From Williamsia maris (GTDB taxonomy: Bacteria; Actinomycetota; Actinomycetes; Mycobacteriales; Mycobacteriaceae): a DNA stretch of 64,000 nucleotides. This document shows, piece after piece, positions 1-8,877 of this stretch. The notes under the pieces are model-generated. The model ran no database searches and was not told where the DNA came from. It saw only the letters and a program-made list of their open reading frames with translations. The number at the start of each line of letters is the position of its first letter. Positions within the stretch are counted from its first letter, which is position 1. The position numbers were made by a program, and so were the translations under genes. The stretch covers positions 496,001 through 560,000 of the forward strand of contig NZ_JAMTCJ010000002.1 in NCBI RefSeq assembly GCF_024171815.1, read 5' to 3'.

Positions 1-23
1 TGGGGCAGTGGTCGTCTGTGGGG

Positions 24-998
24 TCAGGCGGAGCAGTTCTCGGTTGCCACCGGGGCGAGCTTCCCGCCGATGGCAGCGAGGAGTTCGCTCGCGTAGCACT
101 GCAGATCCTCATACGGCCCGTGTGCTCGAGCGGTGTCGAACAGCTTCGACACCAACGCCGCCTCGCCGTACTTGCAGCCGAGGCTCAGTACTGCGCTCGC
201 GGCGGCGCCGACCGGTCCACCGACAGCTGCCACGGCGGCTCGCGCGGCCGACGTGCACCCGATCTTCACGCCCACCCCGAGGACAGCGGCGGCCGCCCGC
301 CGCACGGCGTTCGCCTCACCACCGGTCAGAGCGATCTGGACCGACCGTCCGAACGTGATGCGCGGGTCGGCAACCACCGGGAACCGCGTTGCCGCAGTGG
401 GTTCGACGACCTGCGTGATGGTCGACCCCGAGACGTCGAAGCGCGTGTCGACCGACCCTCCGTCGGCGGCGACGGCCCACGGCTTGGCCACCGATCCGAG
501 CGTGACGTCGACCCCGCCCTGGGATGCACGCAGGGCGACACCGCCGTCCGGGCGCAGCATCAGACGCTGATCGGGATCTCCGCCGACGTCGAACGCGTAG
601 GACGACGCACCCGGCGTCGCGCCGATGGTGATCGCGTGCTGCGCCACCCCGGGCGACACCGCCTGCGACACGATCTTGGCGTTGCCCGCATCGGCGACGG
701 CGGCACCGTCGACGACACGGCTGCCATCGGATCGCTGGGCGGTCACCGTCGCCTCGGCGCCGCTCGGCGAGGTGACGACGACACGCGCCGGGCCGGACGC
801 CGGCACCGACACCCCGTCCGAGGAGACCCCGGTCCCGGTCGGCTGCCCCGCGTCCGAGGTCGCCTTCTGGGTGGCGGCGACCGCCGTCTGGTCGCTGAGG
901 TCACCCGCGGGAGCCGCCTGCGCGGGTACCGCCATCGTCCCGAGGACTGTCGCGATCGCGCCGGCCATCACCACCGCGCTGCGCCGCCACCGTGTCAT
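24..998 (-). CDS. Secreted protein of unknown function
   Basis: Predicted 324-aa exported protein. The N-terminus is a classical signal peptide: MTRWRR positive head, hydrophobic core, and an AQA-A cleavage site near residue 28. The mature part is rich in Ala, Val, Gly and Thr. It ends in a segment with four cysteines that could form two disulfides. I do not recognise the family or a function. The start at 998 is chosen because AGGA lies 8 nt upstream of this ATG; an in-frame ATG at 1016 is possible. The open frame continues upstream through a 15-bp tandem repeat, which is more likely promoter DNA than coding. Confidence 0.7.
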   Translation of the reverse strand: MTRWRRSAVVMAGAIATVLGTMAVPAQAAPAGDLSDQTAVAATQKATSDAGQPTGTGVSSDGVSVPASGPARVVVTSPSGAEATVTAQRSDGSRVVDGAAVADAGNAKIVSQAVSPGVAQHAITIGATPGASSYAFDVGGDPDQRLMLRPDGGVALRASQGGVDVTLGSVAKPWAVAADGGSVDTRFDVSGSTITQVVEPTAATRFPVVADPRITFGRSVQIALTGGEANAVRRAAAAVLGVGVKIGCTSAARAAVAAVGGPVGAAASAVLSLGCKYGEAALVSKLFDTARAHGPYEDLQCYASELLAAIGGKLAPVATENCSA

Positions 999-1010
999 CG
1001 AATTGTTCCT

Positions 1011-1055
1011 GCCCATCACGTGAGTGCCCATATCGTGAGTGCCCATATCGTGAGC
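1011..1055. repeat. Three tandem 15-bp repeats upstream of the secreted-protein gene
   Basis: Three adjacent copies: GCCCATCACGTGAGT (1011-1025), GCCCATATCGTGAGT (1026-1040), GCCCATATCGTGAGC (1041-1055). They lie directly upstream of the start codon of the secreted protein and downstream of the nei gene start-distal end. A 15-bp period is about 1.5 helical turns. The role is unknown; an operator array or a slippage-prone 5' leader are both possible. Confidence 0.85.
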
Positions 1056-1137
1056 GAGGGTATCGAGCCTCGGTAAGCAAAGTCGCGGAATCGCGAGATC
1101 CGGCGAAGGCGACCGACACCGTGCCCGCCGGGACGCC

Positions 1138-1950
1138 TCAGGGCCCCGTGGGGTTCGTGGGCTCGGGTTGGCAGTGCGGGCACCACCAGGTCCGGCGGCG
1201 TTCCGGATCGTTCGGCACCTCGTCGACCACCAGTATCGTTGTGCCACAACGTAGACAGGGTCGGCCGGCTCGCCCCGCGACCCAGTGCTGTTCCCCCTTG
1301 CGTTTGTTGCCCGTGGTCACCTGCATCGCCCCGGGCACGGTGGCCGAATGGGTCAGGGCGCGGGCGCCGAGCCGGAGCAGGGCGTCGAGGTCGACATCGG
1401 CGACAGGTGTCCACGGATAGTGTCCGCGCAGGAAACACAGCTCGTTGACCCAGAGGTTCCCGAAACCGGCGACGCAACGTTGGTCGAGGAGGGCTGCGAC
1501 GAGCGCCCGTCCGGGATCGGCCGCCAGCCTGCGCGCGGCCTCGGCGGCATCCCAGTCGGTCCGTAGCGGATCGGGTCCCAGATAGCCGACGGCCTGATCC
1601 TCGTCACCGGTTCGGAGCAGTTCGACGACCGGAAGCCGGACCCCGTACGCGGCGGGTCCGTCGGTCCGCAGGACGACCCGCACGTCGGGCATCACCGACC
1701 GCGGCAGCCACTTACCCTCCTTCGAGACGGTCCAAGACCCCTGCATGCGCAGGTGGGTGTGCAGCGTGAGGTCGCCCGACAACCGCGTCAGCAGATGCTT
1801 GCCGTACGTGACGTGTTCGAGCACGGTGCGGTCGGCGAGATCTGCCGTGGCGTGTGCCGGGACCCGCAATTCGCCGTGCGTCAGCACGCGGCCTCGCATC
1901 GCGGAGTCGAGGCGCCGGGCGAGCGCGAACACGGTGTCACCTTCGGGCAC
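1138..1950 (-). CDS. nei: Nei/Fpg-family DNA glycosylase (endonuclease VIII type)
   Basis: 270-aa bifunctional DNA glycosylase/AP lyase for oxidised bases in base-excision repair. The start is the GTG at 1950, which gives the invariant N-terminus PEGDTVF. After Met removal the N-terminal proline is the catalytic nucleophile and the next Glu assists. GAGGA lies about 10 nt upstream. The protein shows the LRMQGSW beta-strand, a helix-two-turn-helix region, and a C-terminal zinc ribbon (CLRC and CPHC pairs, about residues 240-265). The PEGDTVF start resembles mycobacterial Nei (Rv3297) more than the PEGHTLH paralogue; that assignment is from memory of the family. Longer in-frame starts upstream would bury the catalytic proline. 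Confidence 0.9.
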   Translation of the reverse strand: MPEGDTVFALARRLDSAMRGRVLTHGELRVPAHATADLADRTVLEHVTYGKHLLTRLSGDLTLHTHLRMQGSWTVSKEGKWLPRSVMPDVRVVLRTDGPAAYGVRLPVVELLRTGDEDQAVGYLGPDPLRTDWDAAEAARRLAADPGRALVAALLDQRCVAGFGNLWVNELCFLRGHYPWTPVADVDLDALLRLGARALTHSATVPGAMQVTTGNKRKGEQHWVAGRAGRPCLRCGTTILVVDEVPNDPERRRTWWCPHCQPEPTNPTGP

Positions 1951-2011
1951 GTACCCATCGTCCTCGTCATCACGGGTTACGTCATAGACCCGGGGCGGGT
2001 AGGACTGATCC

Positions 2012-2473
2012 ATGACACCTCGAACGCTGCCACCTCGAACTCTCGGCTCGGCCGCCGTCATCGGATTCGCCAGTGGTCTGCGGAGCGCGGTGGGGATCGC
2101 ATCGTTCGTGCACGCGCGGTTCGCCGGGACCCCGAATGCCGCGCTGGCCGACGGTGTCGCGGCGCTCGCGATCGTCGGCGAATCCGTCGCCGACAAACTC
2201 CCGTTCACGCCGTCGCGCCTGCAGTTGCCCGGGCTCCTCGCCCGGGTCGCGGCCGGCGGACTGGGGGCGTACAGCCTGACGCGGCGCGCCGACCCCGAGA
2301 CCGTCGCCGCCACGATCGTCATCGGTTCGGTTGCGGCGCTGGCGGGTTCGTACGCCGGTGCGGCCTACCGGTCGGCGGCGTCGACGAAGGTCCCGCCGGT
2401 CGCGGCCGCGCTGGCCGAGGACGTCGCCGCCAACGCGCTGGCCTACACCGCGGTGGTCAACTCACGCCCGTGA
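2012..2473 (+). CDS. DUF4126-like small membrane protein
   Basis: 153-aa protein dominated by Ala/Gly/Val-rich hydrophobic segments, probably four membrane helices, with a short positively charged N-terminus (MTPRTLPPRTLG). It resembles DUF4126-type proteins of actinobacteria, which have no established function. Its last 17 nt overlap the 3' end of the convergent SDR gene. It starts 61 nt from the divergent nei start. Confidence 0.7.
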   Translation: MTPRTLPPRTLGSAAVIGFASGLRSAVGIASFVHARFAGTPNAALADGVAALAIVGESVADKLPFTPSRLQLPGLLARVAAGGLGAYSLTRRADPETVAATIVIGSVAALAGSYAGAAYRSAASTKVPPVAAALAEDVAANALAYTAVVNSRP

Positions 2474-3248
2474 TCCCACCGTCGACACGGAGTTCCACGC
2501 CGGTGATGTAGTCGGCCAGAGGGCTGGCCAGGAACGCGATCGCGGACGCGATGTCATCAGGGCGTCCGAGCCGTCCGACAGGGTTCGGGGCGTAGTCCGA
2601 CGTCACCGCGGCCTCGATGTCCTCCCACTCGGCACCCATGTTCTCCGGCCGCGCGGCGAACATCGACCGCATCGACGGGGTGAGGATGACCCCGGGGCTG
2701 ACGCAGTTCGCGGTCACCCCGGAACCGGCCAGGTGTTGCGCGAGGCTCACCGTCAGGTTGACCACCGACGCCTTGGCGGCCGAGTACTCCACCATCGTGG
2801 TCAGCGGGGTGACCGTGGCCCGGGTCCCGATTGTCAGAACCCGACCCCACCCCGTCGCGCGCATGCTCGGGGTGAGGCGGCGGATCAGCCGGACGGTCGA
2901 GAGGACGTTCCCCTCGAACGCCTGCAACCAGTCGTCCGGATCTGCGGTGTGCCAGGTGTTCTCGACGAACGGGCCGGCGTTCGCGACGACGATGTCGACT
3001 CCCCCGAGCGCGGCCACCTCGTCGCAGATGCGGTCGGTGTCTTCGGCGCGGGTCAGGTCACCGACCACCACCGATGTCTGCGCTCCGGTTGCCGCGATCT
3101 GCGCGGCTGCCTCCTCGGCTCGACCGCGGTCGCGTCCATGGACGACCACGGCGCACCCTTCCTCGGCGAGGCGCTGCGCAACCGCACGGCCGATGCCGCC
3201 GCTGCTCCCGGTGATCAGGGCGCGGCGGCCCGACAGGTCGAGGTCCAT
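2457..3248 (-). CDS. Short-chain dehydrogenase/reductase with a Thr in the Ser position
   Basis: 263-aa classical SDR, an NAD(P)-dependent oxidoreductase of unknown substrate. The cofactor motif TGSSGGIG is at residues 13-20, NAG in the fourth strand (VVANAG), and the catalytic pair YSAAK near residue 155. Counting back 13 residues from the catalytic Tyr, the usual Ser is a Thr (IGTRAT), a conservative change seen in some SDRs. The C-terminal DGG is typical. The gene overlaps the convergent DUF4126 gene by 17 nt. Confidence 0.88.
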   Translation of the reverse strand: MDLDLSGRRALITGSSGGIGRAVAQRLAEEGCAVVVHGRDRGRAEEAAAQIAATGAQTSVVVGDLTRAEDTDRICDEVAALGGVDIVVANAGPFVENTWHTADPDDWLQAFEGNVLSTVRLIRRLTPSMRATGWGRVLTIGTRATVTPLTTMVEYSAAKASVVNLTVSLAQHLAGSGVTANCVSPGVILTPSMRSMFAARPENMGAEWEDIEAAVTSDYAPNPVGRLGRPDDIASAIAFLASPLADYITGVELRVDGGITGVS

Positions 3249-3280
3249 GCGACGACGCTAGGCCACGACGCCGACACCCC

Positions 3281-3640
3281 TCACGTGATGACGGTTCCGT
3301 CCGCGGGCTCGGCGGTGATCTTCTTGTCGCCGATCAGGGCACGCAGCGGCCAGAACAGGACCCACAGCAACGGGTAGAGCACCCAGTAGTAGATGACACC
3401 GACGACCAGTCCCCCGACGGCCCAGAACGGCCAGCACAGCAGGAACAGCAACTGCACCAGCTGCTTGATCACGACGGGCATCCCCTCGCCCATCGCCAAC
3501 ATCGCCCGAGGGTGCATCCCCCGGAGATACGAGCGGAGCCCGTCGTCGACGGGGCCGGACGCCGGCGGGGTCCCGAGACGTTCCTGATCCTCGTCGAACG
3601 GCAGACCCGACTGCGGTCGCGGCGCTGGGGCATTGGTCAT
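3281..3640 (-). CDS. Small membrane protein of unknown function
   Basis: 119-aa protein with a polar, proline-rich N-terminal half (to about residue 55) and two closely spaced aromatic-rich membrane helices (VIKQLVQLLFLLCWPFW and VIYYWVLYPLLWVLFWPL). I do not recognise a characterised family. The upstream sequence of ATG 3640 includes AGGAGT (in GACAGGAGTAGCC), a good ribosome binding site. It ends 32 nt before the SDR gene start on the same strand, so the two may be co-transcribed. Confidence 0.7.
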   Translation of the reverse strand: MTNAPAPRPQSGLPFDEDQERLGTPPASGPVDDGLRSYLRGMHPRAMLAMGEGMPVVIKQLVQLLFLLCWPFWAVGGLVVGVIYYWVLYPLLWVLFWPLRALIGDKKITAEPADGTVIT

Positions 3641-3762
3641 GGCTACTCCTGTCAGGTTCCCGACAACTCACCGAGCGCCGAACCTAGCCGGGCGGTGTTG
3701 GAACTCGATTGGATCTCCCCCACCGCGAGACAAGCCACGCCTCGCCGTCGAAGAATGGGGTC

Positions 3763-4095
3763 ATGGCCTACGACGAACACCTCGCGGATCGCGTCCGCGA
3801 GCTCCTCGAGATCGAGCCGGGCGTGACGGAGAAGGCCATGTTCGGCGGACTCGCGTTCCTCATCGACGGACACATGGTGGTCGCCGTCAGCACAGAGGGC
3901 GGACTGATGCTGCGCGTCCCACCCGACGAGACCGATGCACTGCTCGAGCACCTGCACACGTCCCCGATGATCATGTCCGGGCGTGAGGCGCGCGGATGGC
4001 TGCGTGTCGCCGCCGCGGGAATCGAGAGCCACGACGAGCTGGGTGACTGGGTGGATCGCGGCGTCGCTCACGTGCGCACACTCCCACCGAAATGA
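3763..4095 (+). CDS. TfoX N-terminal-domain protein
   Basis: 110-aa protein matching the TfoX N-terminal fold: the KAMFGGLAFLIDG segment (about residues 24-36), then RVPP and a C-terminal WV helix. In gammaproteobacteria TfoX regulates competence; stand-alone N-domain proteins of actinobacteria have no assigned role. The start at 3763 (MAYDEH) fits family length; the frame is open to 3709 but that extension is unlike the family. Confidence 0.8.
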   Translation: MAYDEHLADRVRELLEIEPGVTEKAMFGGLAFLIDGHMVVAVSTEGGLMLRVPPDETDALLEHLHTSPMIMSGREARGWLRVAAAGIESHDELGDWVDRGVAHVRTLPPK

Positions 4096-4170
4096 CACCG
4101 GTCTCACCCGCGGCGACGAGCGGTGATCTTCGTCCCCCGAGGCAGACGAGCGGTCGAGATCGCGGGCACC

Positions 4171-4186
4171 AGACTCTATAGTCTGC
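4171..4186. promoter_or_regulatory. Perfect 16-bp palindrome overlapping a promoter: likely TetR operator
   Basis: CAGACT-CTAT-AGTCTG forms a perfect inverted repeat ending 3 nt before the ATG of the TetR gene at 4190. It contains TATAGT (4178-4183), a good -10 hexamer placed 6 nt from the start codon, so the transcript would be leaderless. Binding here by the encoded regulator would block its own promoter (inference). Confidence 0.75.
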
Positions 4187-4189
4187 CTA

Positions 4190-4798
4190 ATGACACCCGA
4201 GGACACCGGGGAACCTGTCGAATCCGGCTCCCCTGACCGCAAAGGTTCTATCCGCGAGCGCATTCTGGCCACCGCGGTCGAACTGTTCGGCGAGCTGGGA
4301 TACACCGAGACCACCATGGAGCGGATCGCGGTCGAGGCACAGGTGGCTCGCGCCACCGTGTTCAATCACTTCCCGCAGAAGGAGTTGCTGCTCGGCGAGG
4401 TGGCGCGCTCTCTGCACACGAGTTTCGGCGACCTCCTCCGCAAGGACACCGATCCCGCACTCCCCCTGCGCAACCGGATCCTCGACGCACAGGAGCGGTG
4501 GTCGTTGGCCTACGCGCGGGATGTCGACGCGGCGCTGCCGTTGGTACGGGCCTGGGTGTACGCGGGCGGTCCGCTACTGGCTGTTCCGGACTCGACCGCC
4601 GAGGTCCTGACCGAGATGATCGCCGAGGCGCAGGACGACGGGAGCCTGCCGCGGGCCGGATCACCGGCCTCCCTCGGCCAGGCGATGAACGACGCGTTGA
4701 CCGGCGCGATGATCCGCTGGACCAAGCAGGAGGAACCGACAGCGGAGTCGCTGCGGGACGTGATGCTCGCGGCGGTCCACGCCATCAAACTCGAGTAG
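4190..4798 (+). CDS. TetR-family transcriptional regulator
   Basis: 202-aa regulator. The N-terminal helix-turn-helix (about residues 20-65) contains MERIAVEAQVARATVFNHF, the TetR recognition helix pattern. The C-terminal ligand and dimer domain is of unknown specificity. ATG 4190 has no ribosome binding site; with the -10 TATAGT just upstream it probably makes a leaderless mRNA. The palindrome at 4171-4186 is the likely autoregulatory operator. The only neighbours are a TfoX-like gene upstream and a convergent TetR gene, so the target is unclear. Confidence 0.88.
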   Translation: MTPEDTGEPVESGSPDRKGSIRERILATAVELFGELGYTETTMERIAVEAQVARATVFNHFPQKELLLGEVARSLHTSFGDLLRKDTDPALPLRNRILDAQERWSLAYARDVDAALPLVRAWVYAGGPLLAVPDSTAEVLTEMIAEAQDDGSLPRAGSPASLGQAMNDALTGAMIRWTKQEEPTAESLRDVMLAAVHAIKLE

Positions 4799-4807
4799 CG
4801 CCGCGGG

Positions 4808-5515
4808 TCACTCCTGCGCGAGCAGTCGCTCCAGGTAGTCGAGATCCTGTCGGATGAGGGCGATGGCCCGCTCCGGCCCCTCGGGGGTCGACGGACCTAC
4901 CTCGGTCTGCGCCACCGTCCGCAACGCCATGTCGGCGAGCTGGACCGCCGCGGCCCGATCCGCGTCGGGGTCACCGGGCGTGTGCCACCAGGCAACCCAG
5001 TTCAGCATCCCGATGATCCCGAGCGCGGCGGTCCGCGGATGGATGGGTCGCATCTCGCCACTGCGCACACCGTCCTCGATCACCCGGACGAACTCCTGGA
5101 GCACGTGCCGCCTGCTCTGCTGAAAGGTCCGGGAGATCTCGTCGGGCAACGCCGCCTCGGACCGGATGATCAGCTTGAACCGGTCGGCGGTCTGCGCCTG
5201 GTTCAGCGCGATCGCCGTGGCCATCTTGCGGAGTTTCTCGCTGGGACCGAGATCGGTGCGTTCGTTGATCTCGTGCAGCATCGCGGCCGGGGTGTCGGTG
5301 CTCTCGCTGACCAGACGCGACAGCAGCGCGTCCTTGTTCGCCACGTAGTGATAGAGCGATGGCCGTGTCAGTCCGGTGGCGTCGGCGATGTCCTGCAGCG
5401 TCGTGCTCGCGTACCCCTTCTCGGCGAACAACCGCGTCGCCTGGTCGAGGATCTGCTTCTCGACCAGCTCGCGACGAGGGTTGCGCGCCGGCACCGACTC
5501 GTCCTCGCTGCTCAT
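4808..5515 (-). CDS. TetR-family regulator linked to the catabolic cluster
   Basis: 235-aa regulator with an N-terminal HTH (ATTLQDIADATGLTRPSLYHYV type pattern, about residues 35-60) and a ligand-binding domain containing YxxxxAxxR-like helices. The start ATG at 5515 follows GGTGAAGGATAACC-type sequence read on the opposite side; upstream starts are possible. It sits 37 nt downstream of the flavin hydroxylase gene on the same strand, so it is plausibly the last gene of the left catabolic arm and its regulator. No palindrome was seen at its own start. Confidence 0.85.
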   Translation of the reverse strand: MSSEDESVPARNPRRELVEKQILDQATRLFAEKGYASTTLQDIADATGLTRPSLYHYVANKDALLSRLVSESTDTPAAMLHEINERTDLGPSEKLRKMATAIALNQAQTADRFKLIIRSEAALPDEISRTFQQSRRHVLQEFVRVIEDGVRSGEMRPIHPRTAALGIIGMLNWVAWWHTPGDPDADRAAAVQLADMALRTVAQTEVGPSTPEGPERAIALIRQDLDYLERLLAQE

Positions 5516-5552
5516 CGGTGAAGGATAACCGGCAGGGCTCACCGAAACGCCC

Positions 5553-7133
5553 TCACACCGAGGACGCGACGGCAGGCGCTCCTCTCTCGGTCCCCCTGTC
5601 GGCGCGCTCGGGTGTCGCCACGAGGTGGGTACGACCACTGACCAGAGCCGCCGCCGCATCGGCGAGACACTCCGACGGGATCTCCACGACCACCAGTGCG
5701 TCGGTACCGCGGACCACGCGCTCGGCGATGTCGAGACGGGTCAGGACGGCGTCGCGGTCGGAGGCCCCGGCCACCCAGACCACCGCATCTCCCCGCGCCG
5801 CGGCGACGAGCCGATCGGCCGCCTCATCCCAGGCCGACTCGGTGTCGACGTGGTGGACGACGGTCTTCGGGTCGTCGCGCAGGTCCGTCGGAGCCAGTCG
5901 TGCGGGGTAGGAGCCCCGCGGGTGCTCCAGGGGCTGCGCCAGCACCCACTGCGCGACGTCGTCGGGCCGCGGCCTGCCGACGTCGACGCCGGCGTAACTC
6001 GTCACCCCCGCCCACGCCACCTCGGGCGCCGAATCGAGGAACCGGTCCAGACCCACCTTTCCCGACCGGGTCATGTACGAGACCATCAACCGGTCCACCG
6101 GCAGATCCATCCGCTGCGGGAACGACTCCCACCACAGTTCGCTGCGACGGGCGATCTGCTGGAGATGCTCGACCGCGGGTCGGCGGATCCTCTCGTACCG
6201 TGCGAGCGCGTCGGCGATCGAGTCCGAATCCCGCAGGGCCACATCGAGTGCGATGGCGTCCTCCATCGCCAGCTTGGTCCCCGAGCCGATCGAGTAGTGG
6301 GCGGTGTGCGCCGCGTCGCCGAGGAGGACGACGTTGTCGACCGACCAGCGGTCACACCGGACGGTGCGAAACCGCATCCAGCGGGTGCGGTTGCCGATCA
6401 GGCCGTGGTCACCGAGCGTTCCGGCGAACGCCGACTCCAGATACCGCAGCGAGGTCTGATCGGAGTCGGTCGGGCCGGTCTCGGCGGTCGAGACGTCGAA
6501 ACCGGCTCGCCGCCAGGTGGCCTCGTCGGTCTCGACGAGGAAGGTGCTGCGGTCGGCCGAGTACGGGTAGGCATGCGTGACGAACGTCCCGTGCTCGGTC
6601 GTCGACGGGACGAAGATGGCGCTCGGTAGCGCGAAATCCGTTCCGCACCAGAGGTACAGCCCGGCACCGGTGGTGAGGTGGGCGCCGAAACGGGGATCGG
6701 ATTCCCGGGTCGCGCTGTTGATCCCGTCCGCCGCGATCACGAGGTCGGCGTCCAGGTCGGCCGCCGCATGGCGTTCACCGAAGACGAGGCTGACCCCGGC
6801 GCGCTGCGCCTGATCCTGCAGGATCGCCAGCAGCTGCGTCCGGGCTATGGCCAGCAGGTCGCCGTGCGCGATGCGGACCACATCCGCACCCACCTGCATG
6901 GACATCTCGTGGGAGTACGCGGCCGCGACGATGGCCTCGAGCGACGCCGCGTCGGCGTCCCGGAGGTTGCGCTGGGTGCGGGAGGCGAGGCCGACACCGA
7001 ACCCGAACGTGGTGTCGGGCGAGCTCTGTTCGTAGACGGTGACGTCGGCGTCGGGGTGGCGCAGCTTCAGCAGTCGTGCTGCGTAGAGGCCGCCGGGGCC
7101 ACCACCGAGGACGGCGATGCGAGCGAGGTTCAT
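5553..7133 (-). CDS. FAD-dependent aromatic hydroxylase (salicylyl-CoA/anthraniloyl-CoA monooxygenase type)
   Basis: 526-aa flavoprotein. Features are GGGPGG dinucleotide binding (residues 10-15), AADGINSATRES (DG motif, about residue 150) and GDAAHTAHYSIGSGTKLAMEDA (second FAD motif, about 290). This last signature is shared with salicylyl-CoA 5-hydroxylase and 2-aminobenzoyl-CoA monooxygenase/reductase (family knowledge). It predicts hydroxylation of an aromatic CoA thioester using NAD(P)H and O2. The last 130 residues form a separate alpha/beta segment, much shorter than the old-yellow-enzyme domain of the bifunctional relatives. An aryl-CoA ligase gene lies 49 nt upstream in the same operon, which supports a CoA-bound substrate. 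Confidence 0.8.
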   Translation of the reverse strand: MNLARIAVLGGGPGGLYAARLLKLRHPDADVTVYEQSSPDTTFGFGVGLASRTQRNLRDADAASLEAIVAAAYSHEMSMQVGADVVRIAHGDLLAIARTQLLAILQDQAQRAGVSLVFGERHAAADLDADLVIAADGINSATRESDPRFGAHLTTGAGLYLWCGTDFALPSAIFVPSTTEHGTFVTHAYPYSADRSTFLVETDEATWRRAGFDVSTAETGPTDSDQTSLRYLESAFAGTLGDHGLIGNRTRWMRFRTVRCDRWSVDNVVLLGDAAHTAHYSIGSGTKLAMEDAIALDVALRDSDSIADALARYERIRRPAVEHLQQIARRSELWWESFPQRMDLPVDRLMVSYMTRSGKVGLDRFLDSAPEVAWAGVTSYAGVDVGRPRPDDVAQWVLAQPLEHPRGSYPARLAPTDLRDDPKTVVHHVDTESAWDEAADRLVAAARGDAVVWVAGASDRDAVLTRLDIAERVVRGTDALVVVEIPSECLADAAAALVSGRTHLVATPERADRGTERGAPAVASSV

Positions 7134-7182
7134 GAGATCTCCATACGATCGATCCAGGTGTGGTCTGCGAGGACGCCCGACC

Positions 7183-8877
7183 TCAGCGGTCGGCGAGCAC
7201 CTTGTCGGCGATGTCGGCGCGCAGACTCTTCTTGTCGATCTTGTTGACGGTGGTTCGGGGGAGCGCCGGGACCCACTCGAGGCGTTCGGGCCACTTGAAC
7301 TTCGCGACACCGAGTCGGGTCAGGTGTTCGCGGATCTCGGCCAGCGACAGCTCACCCTGGGCAGCAACGAGATACGCGCAGGTCTTCTCACCGAGGCGGG
7401 GATCGGGCATCGCGACGACAGCCGCGTCGTCGATGCCGGGATGCTCCACCAGGAGGAACTCGAGCTCCTCGGCGTTGATCTTCTCGCCGCCCCGGTTGAT
7501 GAGGTCCTTGATGCGTCCCTCGATGGACACGTATCGGACGTCGTCGATGACGACGATGGTCGCCAGGTCACCGGTCCGGTAGAAGCCGTCCGCGGTGAAC
7601 GCCGACCGATTGTGTTCGGCCGCATCGAAATATCCCGAGATCGTGTAGGGACCACGACAGCACAACTCCCCCACGACGCCGTCGGAGACCTCGGTCTCGG
7701 TGCCCGGTTCCAGGATGCGGACCTCGTCGTCCGGGGCGACCGGCGTACCGACGGTCTCCACCCGGGCACGTAACGGTGCGTCGAGAGGCGTCACCGCGAA
7801 CATCCCCTCCGACATCCCGAAGAGTTGACCGCCCCAGTGGCTTTCGCCGTCGTCGACCCGGGCCATCAGCTCCGCGGACACCTTGGCACCGGACAGGATG
7901 ACCCTCCGCAACCGGTCGCGGACGCGGTCGAACCCGGGGTCCATGACCGCCTGATAGTGCCCGTGCCCGATGAGGACCTCGGTGGCCCCTGCCCGTTCCA
8001 TCAGGTCGAAGGCACTGGCGGCGTCGGCGGTCGCCAGCACGAGGCAGGCGCCGACGGAATGCGACGCGTGCAGACCGCACACGATGCCGGCGTTGTGGAT
8101 GATCGGGATCAGATGGGCCACGCGGCTCGTCTCGTCCCACCCCAGCCACCGGGCGTACATCTCGGCGTTGTTCCAGTATTCGGCGTGGATGCGCGGGATC
8201 ACCTTGGGCACACCGGTGGTCCCGCCGGACAGCTGGAACGCCACGACGTCCTGCGGGTCGATGTCGCGTTCGATCGCCTCGACAAAACCTCGTGCCGCCG
8301 ACGCGTCGACGTCGAGACCCAGGTCCTCCAGTCGGATCGAGCCGGGCTCGGCCGACGGCGCACCCACCGTGAGGATGTGTCGGACGGTGTCGCCGCCGGC
8401 CGCGTGCTCGTGGGCGAAGCGCAGCAGGTCGAACGACGGGTCCCCGACCTCGACGATGTGCGCCACCGCACCGACGGTCCGGCTGACGTGTCCGATCTCG
8501 TGCATCCGATGCGCGGCCAGGGTGGCGACGGGTACGAGCCCCGCCTTGAGACAGCCGTACCAGGCCAGGACGGTCCCGAGGCGGTTGGTCAGCTGGAACA
8601 CCACCGGGTCCAGCCGGCGCAGACCGAGGTCGATCAGCCCGGCCGCGATGGCGTCGGTCCGTCGGTCGAGTTCGGCGTAGGTCATCGACCCCTCGGCGGT
8701 GATCACCGCCGGTCGGTCGGGATGACGTGTCGCGACGTCGTGGAACCTGCGTCCGGTCGGATCCGCACTCCACGAACCGGTTTCGCGATGACGCCGGGCC
8801 CGATCGGGCGGGTACGGGATCAGCCGACCGTCCCAGTCGTCGTACGTGGTCTGCCCACGTGCGTCGATCGTGGTCAC
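7183..8877 (-). CDS. Aryl-CoA/AMP ligase (2,3-dihydroxybenzoate/salicylate-AMP ligase type)
   Basis: 564-aa ANL-superfamily adenylating enzyme. The phosphate loop LSGGTTGVPKVIPR is at about residue 190, GYFDAAEHN/YRTGD near 400, GGEKINAEE near 450, and the catalytic Lys in LPRTTVNKIDKKSL near the C-terminus. The length and the Tyr-Asp-rich N-terminus (DWDGRLIPYPPD) match DhbE/EntE/SdgA-type aryl ligases (family knowledge). It probably activates an aromatic acid as AMP and then CoA ester for the downstream hydroxylase. The GTG start at 8877 overlaps the HyuB stop codon (GTGA), implying translational coupling. Confidence 0.85.
   Translation of the reverse strand: MTTIDARGQTTYDDWDGRLIPYPPDRARRHRETGSWSADPTGRRFHDVATRHPDRPAVITAEGSMTYAELDRRTDAIAAGLIDLGLRRLDPVVFQLTNRLGTVLAWYGCLKAGLVPVATLAAHRMHEIGHVSRTVGAVAHIVEVGDPSFDLLRFAHEHAAGGDTVRHILTVGAPSAEPGSIRLEDLGLDVDASAARGFVEAIERDIDPQDVVAFQLSGGTTGVPKVIPRIHAEYWNNAEMYARWLGWDETSRVAHLIPIIHNAGIVCGLHASHSVGACLVLATADAASAFDLMERAGATEVLIGHGHYQAVMDPGFDRVRDRLRRVILSGAKVSAELMARVDDGESHWGGQLFGMSEGMFAVTPLDAPLRARVETVGTPVAPDDEVRILEPGTETEVSDGVVGELCCRGPYTISGYFDAAEHNRSAFTADGFYRTGDLATIVVIDDVRYVSIEGRIKDLINRGGEKINAEELEFLLVEHPGIDDAAVVAMPDPRLGEKTCAYLVAAQGELSLAEIREHLTRLGVAKFKWPERLEWVPALPRTTVNKIDKKSLRADIADKVLADR

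Noticed and set aside
1011-1247. Longer N-terminal extension of the secreted protein
   Set aside because: It would translate the tandem repeats and place the signal peptide inside the protein; AGGA before ATG 998 supports the short form.
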